Assembly: GCA_937907595.1 (NCBI GenBank)
Contig: CALCXL010000876.1
Span: forward strand, 1-26,718
Direction: 5' to 3'
DNA from: an uncultured Pseudomonadota bacterium
Lineage (GTDB): Bacteria > Myxococcota_A > UBA796 > UBA9615
Length of the DNA: 26,718 bases
This document shows positions 15,116 through 21,970 of the stretch, one piece after another; the stretch's first letter is position 1, and each line of letters starts with the position of its first letter. The position numbers were made by a program, and so were the translations under genes. The notes beneath the pieces are model-generated. The model did not search any database and had not been told where the DNA came from. It saw only the letters and a list, made by a program, of their open reading frames with translations.

Positions 15116-16287
15116 CGCGCTCCCTGGTAGAGGGGCAGGAGGGCGTCGACGTGGTCCTGCAGCGACGGCTCCCTCCAGTCCGGCGCGTCCGCCTGCATCA
15201 GCAGCCCGTCGGCGACGACGCGATCCATCGCCACCGCCAGGGAGGCGGGGTCGCCGGGGGCGTAGAGGAAGCCGTTGACGCCGTCCCGGATGCGCTCGGG
15301 GAAGGCGCCCTCGTTCGGGGCGACGACGGGCACGCCGGCCTGCAGGGCCAGGTTGGCGGTGCGGCCGAAGGTCTCGCGCACGCGGGAGCCGACGATGAGG
15401 GCCGCCGCGCCGTCCAGCAGGCCCAGCAGGTCCTCCGGGGCGTAGCGGCCGGTGTGGGTCACGTCCCCATCGGCGGACAGGGCCTCGATCCGCTGCTCGA
15501 AGTCGACGTCCCGGGGCGCGGGCGGCGCGGGCGGTCCCCCGGCCAGGACCAGCGACGCGGGCGAGGTCATGCGCGCCAGGGCCTGCAGCACCAGGTCGGC
15601 GCCCTTGGCGGGGCGGAGGTCCCCGGCGAAGAGCAGGCGGGCCGGGCCGGCGGCGGGGGGATGGGCCAGGCGGCCCGGCGGGGGCACCGCCAGGGGCAGG
15701 ACGTGGACCTGGTGGGCGGCGATGGGCTCCGCGACCAGGTGGTCCCGCACGAACGCGCTGGGCGCGATGTGGGCGTGGGTGGCGCGCAGGGCGGCCAGGA
15801 AGCCCAGGTGCCGGAGGCCGAACACCGGCGAGGCCAGCAGCCCGCGCAGCCCGCCGTGGCAGGGCCCGCAGTGGGCGCCGCCGCCGGGTCCGTCGCAGGC
15901 CCGACCGTCGCCGCGATGCAGGTGCACGCGCTGGCAGAGGGCGAAGAAGTCGTGGTGCGTCCAGACCACCCGCGCGCCCTCGCGGCGGGCGACCGTGGGC
16001 ATGCGGTGGGACAGGCCCTGCAGGTTGTGGAAGTGCACGACGTCGGGCTCGACGTCCCGCACCAGGCGCTGCAGGGCGTCCACCTGCGGGTTGTTGGCGA
16101 TGCTGCGACTGAAGTCGCGGCCGGGCACGTCGCTCTGGCCGATGGCGTCGGGGGAGGCGCCGGCCAGGGCGTGCAGCTCCACCGTCACCCCCCGGGCGCG
16201 CAGGGCGGCGGCCAGCTCGACGACGTGCAGATCCAGCCCCCCGCGGGGCGGATCAGGCAGGGCATCGGTGACCAGGAAGACGCGCAC
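15112..16287 (-). CDS. Glycosyltransferase, GT4-like, first gene of the nine-gene run
   Basis: The product from GTG 16287 has 391 residues and starts VRVFLVTDALPDPPRGGLDL, a standard GT4 N-terminus with the glycine loop. It shows PDVVHFHNLQG (81-91), HHDFFALCQR (111-120), and a Cys set C131, C140, C143, seen in a subgroup of GT4 enzymes with a small Cys-rich insertion. The donor domain runs from RLLFAGDLRPAKGADLVLQA to SRVRETFGRTANLALQAG. ATG 16302 is five codons further upstream, but it lies inside a TATGAT -10-like hexamer, so I prefer the GTG. The gene is divergent from the dioxygenase-like gene and overlaps the next GT2 gene by four bases. Confidence 0.85.
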   Translation of the reverse strand: MRVFLVTDALPDPPRGGLDLHVVELAAALRARGVTVELHALAGASPDAIGQSDVPGRDFSRSIANNPQVDALQRLVRDVEPDVVHFHNLQGLSHRMPTVARREGARVVWTHHDFFALCQRVHLHRGDGRACDGPGGGAHCGPCHGGLRGLLASPVFGLRHLGFLAALRATHAHIAPSAFVRDHLVAEPIAAHQVHVLPLAVPPPGRLAHPPAAGPARLLFAGDLRPAKGADLVLQALARMTSPASLVLAGGPPAPPAPRDVDFEQRIEALSADGDVTHTGRYAPEDLLGLLDGAAALIVGSRVRETFGRTANLALQAGVPVVAPNEGAFPERIRDGVNGFLYAPGDPASLAVAMDRVVADGLLMQADAPDWREPSLQDHVDALLPLYQGAR

Positions 16288-16297
16288 AGCGGGCAGG

Positions 16298-16303
16298 ATC
16301 ATA
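16298..16303 (-). promoter_or_regulatory. -10-like TATGAT for the nine-gene run
   Basis: On the minus strand TATGAT ends ten bases before the GTG at 16287, implying a leader of only a few bases. No Shine-Dalgarno sequence is present. The hexamer overlaps an alternative ATG. Inverted arms GCCCGGT/ACCGGGC (16314-16320, 16336-16342) would cover the -35 region. Confidence 0.45.
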
Positions 16304-16313
16304 GACGCCGCCA

Positions 16314-16385
16314 GCCCGGTCCACCCTGCTGGCCCACCGGGCGCGCACTTCGACGGTCCCTCGCGCCCCGACCGGAGCTCCCGGT
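16314..16385. promoter_or_regulatory. Divergent control region with four ACCGG/CCGGT half-sites
   Basis: The 130-base gap between the divergent GT4 and dioxygenase-like genes contains two inverted pairs. GCCCGGT (16314-16320) pairs with ACCGGGC (16336-16342) near the minus-strand -35 position; ACCGG (16371-16375) pairs with CCGGT (16381-16385) next to the plus-strand -35 position. They share the ACCGG core, which could be one regulator's site, but short GC-rich palindromes arise often by chance in such DNA. Confidence 0.3.
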
Positions 16386-16405
16386 GCGCGGGCGGCCCGG
16401 CTCGC

Positions 16406-16411
16406 TATCCT
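16406..16411 (+). promoter_or_regulatory. -10-like TATCCT six bases before the start at 16418
   Basis: TATCCT is followed by exactly six bases and GTG, so the transcript should begin at or beside the start codon. No Shine-Dalgarno sequence and no obvious -35 box are seen. Confidence 0.5.
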
Positions 16412-16417
16412 GCGGTT

Positions 16418-17707
16418 GTGACCCCGCCCTCCCCCGCCGACGCCCTGGCCCCGCCCTGGCCCCACGACGCCCGCCTGCTCGGCGTCACCGAGCGCGGCGG
16501 ACGCACCGAGCTGGACTTCGAGTTGGGGGAGGCCGCGTTCGTCTGCTGGATCGACCCGCGCGAGCCCGACGGCCGCGCGTTCCGCCGCGTCGACGGCGCG
16601 AGGCTGGGCTACCGCGGCGACCTGACCCCCCAGAGCACGGCGCTGGTGGAGGCGGTGGCGGCGCGGCTGAAGGCGACGCCGGGGCTGCTGGAGGCCCTGT
16701 GGGAGGGCTCGAGTTCGAAGGCGCGGGTGCCGAAGTCGACGCCCCCCAAAGGCCCCGTCGGCCGGGCCCTGCGCCCCGAGGAGGTGGCGACCTTCGCCGA
16801 AGCGGGCTGGCTGCGGGCCGAGGGCTTCTTCCCCCGGGATCTGGTGGAGCGGGCACGCAAGGCCTGCGATCGGCGGGTGTACGGCCGCTCGTTCGAGGAG
16901 CAGCTGGCGGCCTTCGACGCGGGCGACCTGGAGGGCAGTCCCTTCCTGGACGGCGGCGACATCGGCCACGCACCCCTGCCCTTCGGCGATCCCAGCCTGG
17001 ACGCGCTGGGGGTGGACGATGCCCTGCTGCAGGCCTTGGGCGACCTGGTCGGCGGCCCCCCGCGCTTCTGCGAGGGCGGGGTCTACGTGCGCTTCTCCCC
17101 CACCGACGCCCGCCACGGGAGCGAGCCCTGGCAGGGCTGGCACGCCGACCACGACACCAACTGCTGGCTGCCCCCCGCCGAGCCGATCGAGGACCACCAC
17201 TACGTCATCGCGGGCGTGGTGCTCACCGACGTCGGCCCCGAACAGGCCCCCACCGCGCTGGCGCCCGGCTCCCACCGCCTGCTGGCCCGCGACCTCTCGC
17301 GGTGGATCCAGGACGGGCTCTGGCAGGGCACCCGGGAGCTGCGCGACCTGCGCGAGGTGCCGGGCATCGGCCCCACCACCACCGCCACGGCCCGGGCGGG
17401 CGACGTGCTCTTCTGGTCGTCCTGCATGCTGCACAGCGCCATTCCCTTCGCAGATCGGCGCTGCCAACGGGCCGTCCTGGGGGTCACTGCGGTGCACGGC
17501 GATCGCGCCGCGGCCTGCGACACGCCCTCGCTGCTCCGACCGCCGCACCGCGCCAACGCGCACGCCTTCCTGACCGCGGCCAGCCCCGCCGCCCGCACGT
17601 TCTTCGGCTGGCCGCCGCCGGGCGACGCCGCCTGGACAGACGAGGCCTGCGACCGGCTGGAGTCCTGGCTGCCGGGCATCGACGCGGGCCCCTACCGGGC
17701 GCTCTGA
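16418..17707 (+). CDS. Phytanoyl-CoA dioxygenase-like Fe(II)/2-oxoglutarate oxygenase
   Basis: The 429-residue protein has an unrecognised N-terminal part (about 1-115) and a PhyH-like double-stranded beta helix. The proposed iron triad is His242 and Asp244 in GWHADHD, with the distal His339 in SSCMLHSAIPF; Arg351 is a candidate 2-oxoglutarate ligand. ALAPGSHRL (280-288) is a common PhyH-family block between them. Members hydroxylate or halogenate small molecules and lipids; the substrate here is unknown. The GTG start is set by the promoter-like TATCCT six bases upstream; the open frame further upstream runs antisense to the GT4 gene and is not coding. Its stop directly abuts the start of a small membrane protein gene, suggesting co-translation. 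Confidence 0.8.
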   Translation: MTPPSPADALAPPWPHDARLLGVTERGGRTELDFELGEAAFVCWIDPREPDGRAFRRVDGARLGYRGDLTPQSTALVEAVAARLKATPGLLEALWEGSSSKARVPKSTPPKGPVGRALRPEEVATFAEAGWLRAEGFFPRDLVERARKACDRRVYGRSFEEQLAAFDAGDLEGSPFLDGGDIGHAPLPFGDPSLDALGVDDALLQALGDLVGGPPRFCEGGVYVRFSPTDARHGSEPWQGWHADHDTNCWLPPAEPIEDHHYVIAGVVLTDVGPEQAPTALAPGSHRLLARDLSRWIQDGLWQGTRELRDLREVPGIGPTTTATARAGDVLFWSSCMLHSAIPFADRRCQRAVLGVTAVHGDRAAACDTPSLLRPPHRANAHAFLTAASPAARTFFGWPPPGDAAWTDEACDRLESWLPGIDAGPYRAL

Positions 17708-18016
17708 GTGCCACCCATCGACCCCGCGTTGCTCGCCGCGTGGCTGGGCGGGCAGGCAGCCTCCGCCGCCCTGTCGTGGCTCCTGGTGCACCCCCACCGG
17801 CGCCTGCCCTGGTACACCGGCGTGGCCGCGCAACTCTTCCCGGTGACCTGGTACGGCGTGATCCTGGCCGCCGATCTCTGGCGATCGATGCCGGGCCCGC
17901 CCTGGCTGCCGCTCGCCGCCCTGGGGGTCCTGGGGGTGGTGATGCAGCTGGCCGCGGGCTGGACGGGCAGCTGGATCAGCCGCTCCCTGGACCTCTCAGA
18001 GCCCGAGGATCACTGA
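17708..18016 (+). CDS. Small membrane protein with three predicted helices
   Basis: A 102-residue protein of unrecognised family. GTG 17708 follows the dioxygenase stop without a gap. Three hydrophobic stretches (about 7-26, 38-58 and 66-86) are separated by short loops with HPHRRLPWY and RSMPGPPW; the end is acidic (LSEPEDH). It is probably an inner-membrane partner or a membrane anchor for the oxygenase, but that rests on gene order alone. Its last seven bases overlap the 3' end of the convergent secreted-protein gene. Confidence 0.65.
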   Translation: MPPIDPALLAAWLGGQAASAALSWLLVHPHRRLPWYTGVAAQLFPVTWYGVILAADLWRSMPGPPWLPLAALGVLGVVMQLAAGWTGSWISRSLDLSEPEDH

Positions 18017-18471
18017 GCCGTGCTCCCCCCGGGGTTCGGCGGCAGGCCGGGCTGCTCGTCGGGACAGAAGGTGTGCAGCGGCATGGGCAGGCCCTGGGCC
18101 GCCAGAGCGTTCTTGCCCACCAGGGCATCGCGGGTCCACTGCATCGCAAAGGCGCTGTGCTCCCGCTCGAGCACGGTCATGGTGTTCATGGCCCGGTCGA
18201 CGGGGCAGAAGCGGTCGACGTCGAGCCGATCGAAGTCTCCGTTCCGCTCCAGGTGCGATCGCATCAGGGGACCCAGGCCGTCGACGAACACGTCGGCCGA
18301 CCGGCTCAGATCGACCGCCTTCGCCACGTCGACCAGGGGCACGGAGTGGGGCATGACGGTCTGTCGGTCGCCCTTCGGAGCGTCATCGGCCCCGGCGAAG
18401 GCCCCGGCAGAGACCAGCCCGGCGACGAAACCGGCGGCCAGCCAGGGCAGCTTGTGCAGGATGCTGGACAT
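18010..18471 (-). CDS. Secreted hypothetical protein with a Cys pair
   Basis: The 153-residue product has a signal peptide (about residues 1-26: LPWLAAGFVAGLVSAGAFA) and an exported domain with only two Cys residues, in RFCPVDRAM and HTFCPDEQ. These could form one disulfide or bind a metal. The central part is helical with DLSRSADVFVDGL and TVLEREHSAFAMQWT. The family is not recognised. The start has GGAG (18484-18481) nine bases before the ATG, and a TATGAT about 70 bases upstream, so it has its own leader. It is convergent with the membrane-protein gene and divergent from the dehydrogenase gene. Confidence 0.7.
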   Translation of the reverse strand: MSSILHKLPWLAAGFVAGLVSAGAFAGADDAPKGDRQTVMPHSVPLVDVAKAVDLSRSADVFVDGLGPLMRSHLERNGDFDRLDVDRFCPVDRAMNTMTVLEREHSAFAMQWTRDALVGKNALAAQGLPMPLHTFCPDEQPGLPPNPGGSTAQ

Positions 18472-18541
18472 GGGGATCAGCTCCAGGGCTCAGGGAGGCG
18501 GCGGGGCAGCGCCGGACCTGGGACCCCGCAGCCGCGGCCGG

Positions 18542-18547
18542 ATCATA
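18542..18547 (-). promoter_or_regulatory. -10-like TATGAT for the secreted-protein gene
   Basis: On the minus strand TATGAT lies 70 bases before the ATG at 18471. It would give a leader of about 64 bases carrying a Shine-Dalgarno-like GGAG. A good -35 box is not visible. Confidence 0.4.
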
Positions 18548-18630
18548 CCTGCCGAGCGCGCGCGGGCGTCGCAGGCGCGGTCCGGTCGACATCGCCGACC
18601 TCTCCACCTCCTCCGGACCTCAATCCCAGC

Positions 18631-18636
18631 TACGCT
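18631..18636 (+). promoter_or_regulatory. -10-like TACGCT for the dehydrogenase gene
   Basis: TACGCT ends 22 bases before ATG 18659, leaving a short leader with GGAG at 18648-18651, seven bases from the ATG. The surrounding GCTACGCT resembles GCTACGAT at 20393-20400 and CTACGTT at 3707-3713, suggesting a local -10 consensus of the form CTACGNT. Confidence 0.4.
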
Positions 18637-18658
18637 CCGCGGCCTCCGGAGATCCCCC

Positions 18659-20350
18659 ATGAGCACGTTCCCCAGCCCCCCGCCGCCCGTCCCCGCCACG
18701 TCCCTGGAGGAGGTCGATCGCAAGCTCGCCCGCCTGCACGAGCACCAGGGCGTGTGGGCCGGCATGACCCCCAGCGCCCGCGCGGCCCTGCTGCGTCGCT
18801 GCATGGTCACCACGGCCGCCGTCAGCGATCGGTGGGTGGCGACGGCCTGCAGCGTCAAGGGCTACGCGCTGGGCAGCCCGGGGCAGGGCGAGGAGTACCT
18901 GGCCGGCACCCTGCCGACGATGCGCAACCTGCGCCTCTTCGCCGAGGCCCTGGAGGCCGGCGGCGCGCCCCCGCTCCCCAAGACCTGGCAGCGCCCCGAC
19001 GGCCAGTGGGTGGCCCGCGTGTTCCCCCAGAGCGCCCTGGACGGCGCGCTCTTCGCCGGCGTGACCTGCGACCTGTGGATCGAGCCCGGCCAGCCCCCCA
19101 GCCAGGGACGCATCTACCGCGAGGGTGCCACCGAAGGCGGCGTCAGCGTGGTGCTGGGCGCCGGCAACCAGTCCTCCATCCCGCCCATGGACGTGCTGTA
19201 CAAGCTGGTCGTCGACAACGAGGTCTGCATCCTCAAGATGAACCCGGTCAACGAGCAGCTGGGCCCGGTGATCGAGGACGCGCTGCGCCCCCTGGTCGAC
19301 GCCGGCTTCCTGGAGGTGGTCTACGGCGGCATCGACGTGGGCAAGCACCTGACCGACCACGCCCAGGTCGACTCGATCCACATCACCGGATCGGCCGCCG
19401 CCCACGACGCGATCCTCTGGGGACCGGGGGACGAGGGCGTCGCCAACAAGGCCGCTGGCACCCCCCGCCTGGACAAGGCCATCACCAGCGAGCTGGGCTG
19501 CGTCTCCCCCGTCCTGGTGGTGCCGGGCCCCTGGACCGACAAGCAGATCGACTACCAGGCCCAGCAGGTGGCCTCCATGCTCGCCTACAACTGCGGCTTC
19601 AACTGCAACGGCGCCCGCCTGATCACGCTGGCGAAGGGCTGGCCCCTGCGCGACCGCTTCGTGGCCGCCGTCAAGGCCAAGCTGGCCGCCACCCCCACCC
19701 GCAAGGCCTACTACCCCACCGCCCAGGCCACCTGGCAGCGCTTCACCGAGCAGTACCCCGAGCACACGACCCTGGGCGACGTCGGCGACCCCAGCGCCCT
19801 GCCCTGGACCGTGCTGGAGGGCGTGACCGACGCCGCGGACGAGTACGCCCTCAACCACGAGCCCTGGGCCGGCATCTTCAGCTTCGTGGATCTGGACGCC
19901 ACCACCCCCCAGGAGTTCCTGGCCGCCGCGGTGCCCTACGCCAACGACCGCTGCTGGGGCACCCTCAGCATCAACCTGCTGGTGGACCCCAAGACGGAGA
20001 AGGCCCTGGGCGACGCGGTGGAGCAGGCCGTGGCCGATCTGCGCTACGGCGCCATCGCCATCAACTGCTGGTCGGGCCTCAACTACGGCCTGGTCAACGC
20101 CACCTGGGGCGCGTTCCCCGGGCACCCCCTGGACGACATCGAGTCCGGTCAGGGCGTGGTGCACAACGGCCTGCTGCTCGACCACCCCCAGAAGTCCGTG
20201 GTGCGCGCGCCCTTCGTCATGAACCCCAAGCCGGCCTGGTTCACCAACCACCGCAACAACATCGCCCTGGGCCAGCGCATGGTCGCCTTCGAGGCCGCGC
20301 CCTCCTGGCTGAAGGTGCCGGGCATCGCCCTGGCCGCGCTCAAGGGCTGA
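18659..20350 (+). CDS. Aldehyde dehydrogenase-superfamily protein
   Basis: The 563-residue cytoplasmic protein carries ALDH hallmarks: a cofactor-side ITGSAAAHDAI block, ELGCVSPVLV with the general-base Glu278, and YNCGFNCNGARLI, where Cys316 takes the place of the catalytic nucleophile. Family members oxidise aldehydes, or reduce acyl-CoA, with NAD(P). It is about 70 residues longer than typical ALDHs, mostly at the N-terminus, and has an unusual second Cys (Cys312) four residues before the nucleophile; assignment to a subfamily is not possible. The start has a good Shine-Dalgarno sequence. The following lipoprotein gene begins 56 bases downstream with its own promoter-like box, so it is probably monocistronic. 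Confidence 0.82.
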   Translation: MSTFPSPPPPVPATSLEEVDRKLARLHEHQGVWAGMTPSARAALLRRCMVTTAAVSDRWVATACSVKGYALGSPGQGEEYLAGTLPTMRNLRLFAEALEAGGAPPLPKTWQRPDGQWVARVFPQSALDGALFAGVTCDLWIEPGQPPSQGRIYREGATEGGVSVVLGAGNQSSIPPMDVLYKLVVDNEVCILKMNPVNEQLGPVIEDALRPLVDAGFLEVVYGGIDVGKHLTDHAQVDSIHITGSAAAHDAILWGPGDEGVANKAAGTPRLDKAITSELGCVSPVLVVPGPWTDKQIDYQAQQVASMLAYNCGFNCNGARLITLAKGWPLRDRFVAAVKAKLAATPTRKAYYPTAQATWQRFTEQYPEHTTLGDVGDPSALPWTVLEGVTDAADEYALNHEPWAGIFSFVDLDATTPQEFLAAAVPYANDRCWGTLSINLLVDPKTEKALGDAVEQAVADLRYGAIAINCWSGLNYGLVNATWGAFPGHPLDDIESGQGVVHNGLLLDHPQKSVVRAPFVMNPKPAWFTNHRNNIALGQRMVAFEAAPSWLKVPGIALAALKG

Positions 20351-20394
20351 GGTCGACGCAGGGACTGCCCACAGGCGAGCTCCCCGAGACCGGC

Positions 20395-20400
20395 TACGAT
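20395..20400 (+). promoter_or_regulatory. -10-like TACGAT six bases before the start at 20407
   Basis: TACGAT, then exactly six bases, then GTG. The same geometry occurs at 16406, 21959 and 3616. Its T and A overlap an out-of-frame ATG, which is not used. No Shine-Dalgarno sequence precedes the GTG. Confidence 0.5.
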
Positions 20401-20406
20401 GCCCCC

Positions 20407-21900
20407 GTGCGCCCCCTCCTCGCCCTGCTCCTGCTGGCGGCCTGCCCCTCGGTGGAGGAGGAGCAGCCGCCGATCGTCGAGCCCCAGGGCCCTCCCTTCG
20501 AGCGCTGGACGGACCGGGCCGGCGTCGACGTCCCCGAGGGGCTGGGCGTCTCCGCTGGCGACGTGAACGGCGACGGCTGGCCCGACCTCTTCCTGCCCGC
20601 GTTGCTCGGTACCGGCGGCGAGTTCGGCCACCGCCTCTTCCTGAACCGGGGCGACGGCTCCTTCGACGACGCGTCCGCCGACTGGCTCCCCCGCACGACC
20701 CGCCACGGGGCCTGGGGCGCCACCCTGGCCGACCTGGACGGCGACGGGGACCTGGACATCGCGCTGGCCGGCACGGGACCCAACCGGCTGTGGCGCAACG
20801 ACGGCGACGGCTTCGTCGAGCTGGTTTCCACCACCGTCGACGGGGATCCGCAGGCCTCCGGCGCGTCGATCGCGGCGGCGGACTGGGACGGCGACGGGCG
20901 GCTGGACCTCTACGTCGTCAACCACGAGTTCCAGGGCCAGAGCGGCGGCGGCGTGCCCCACCCGCCGGACCTGCTGCTGCGCAACCTGGGCGACTTCGCC
21001 TTCGAGGACGTCTCGGCGCTCCTGCCCGAGGCGCGGCGGGCGGGGGCGGGCTTCGCGGCAGCGTGGACGGACCTGGACGAGGACGGCGACGTCGACCTCT
21101 ACGTCGTCAACGACTTCGGCCGCGACGTGCCCAACCAGTACTTTCGCAACGACGGCGGCAGCTTCCTGCCCGCGGACGCCATCTGCGCCTGCGGCCTGGC
21201 CGTCGACGGCATGGGGGTGGCGACGGCCGACTACGACGGGGACGAGCGCGTCGACCTCTACCTGTCGGACCGCCACGGGGAGCGGCTGCTGCGCAACCTG
21301 GGCGGCCTGACGGTGGAGACGACGGCGACGGACGGCGGATTGGGCGACTCGACGGACGCCTCGCGGGGGACCAGTTGGACGCCGGAGTTCCTGGACTTCG
21401 ACCGCGACGGCTGGCCCGACCTCGTCCTGGCCTTCGGCGACGAGTTCGCCCACGACCCCGCGGACAACCGCCTGCTGCGCAACGTCGGCGGGTCCTTCGA
21501 GGAGGTGGAAGACAGCGGCTTCGAGGACCCGCGGGACACGCGCGGCCTGGCCCTGATCGACGTCGACCGCGACGGCTGCACGGATCTGGCCCTGCGCGGG
21601 CCCACGGGCTTTGAGCTGTACCGGGGGCGCTGCCCCGACCGCGGCTGGATCGGCCTGGAGTTGGAGGGGCTGGCGGCGGGCGCGCGGGTGGAGGTGATGG
21701 CGGGGCGGCGGCAGGTGCACGAGGTCGGGGTGGGGAGCACGTCGGTGCACGGCTCGCGGGATCCGTCGCTGCGCTTCGGCCTGGGGGACGCGGCCTTGGA
21801 GGAGGTGCTGGTGCGCTGGCCCGAGGGCGCCATCGACCGCTGGACGGACCTGGAGCCGGGGGCCTACCACGCCCTGGAGCGGGGCGGCGGCGACCGGTGA
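20407..21900 (+). CDS. FG-GAP repeat lipoprotein with C-terminal ASPIC/UnbV domain
   Basis: The 497-residue product begins with a lipoprotein signal, lipobox LLAAC (Cys13), so it should be anchored to a membrane facing the periplasm or outside. At least seven calcium-loop motifs of the D-x-D/N-x-D-G type follow: DVNGDGWPD, DLDGDGDLD, DWDGDGRLD, DLDEDGDVD, DYDGDERVD, DFDRDGWPD and DVDRDGCTD. Their spacing fits a beta-propeller of FG-GAP/VCBS blades. The last 80 residues (WIGLELEGLAAGARVEV to the end) are an ASPIC/UnbV domain. Such proteins bind calcium and often sugars or partner proteins. Its place before the glycan genes hints at surface-glycan interaction, which is inference. The GTG start is chosen because the signal peptide begins there. 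Confidence 0.87.
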   Translation: MRPLLALLLLAACPSVEEEQPPIVEPQGPPFERWTDRAGVDVPEGLGVSAGDVNGDGWPDLFLPALLGTGGEFGHRLFLNRGDGSFDDASADWLPRTTRHGAWGATLADLDGDGDLDIALAGTGPNRLWRNDGDGFVELVSTTVDGDPQASGASIAAADWDGDGRLDLYVVNHEFQGQSGGGVPHPPDLLLRNLGDFAFEDVSALLPEARRAGAGFAAAWTDLDEDGDVDLYVVNDFGRDVPNQYFRNDGGSFLPADAICACGLAVDGMGVATADYDGDERVDLYLSDRHGERLLRNLGGLTVETTATDGGLGDSTDASRGTSWTPEFLDFDRDGWPDLVLAFGDEFAHDPADNRLLRNVGGSFEEVEDSGFEDPRDTRGLALIDVDRDGCTDLALRGPTGFELYRGRCPDRGWIGLELEGLAAGARVEVMAGRRQVHEVGVGSTSVHGSRDPSLRFGLGDAALEEVLVRWPEGAIDRWTDLEPGAYHALERGGGDR

Positions 21901-21958
21901 GGGTGGACTCGCCCGGGCCCGCCGAGCGGGATCGGTGGCAGTCGCGGCCCGCCCCGAC

Positions 21959-21964
21959 CACAAT
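21959..21964 (+). promoter_or_regulatory. -10-like CACAAT six bases before the start at 21971
   Basis: CACAAT, six bases, then GTG. A possible -35 GTGGCA (matching four of six consensus bases) lies 18 bases upstream of the hexamer. No Shine-Dalgarno sequence is present. Confidence 0.45.
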
Positions 21965-21970
21965 GCAGCG

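Noticed and set aside
13975..20400. A plus-strand frame with no stop codon over several kilobases upstream of the FG-GAP lipoprotein
   Set aside because: It runs antisense to three glycosyltransferase genes and out of frame through others. High-GC DNA rarely has stops in such frames, and the translation is Arg/Pro/Ala-rich with no domain. Only the part from 20407 is real.
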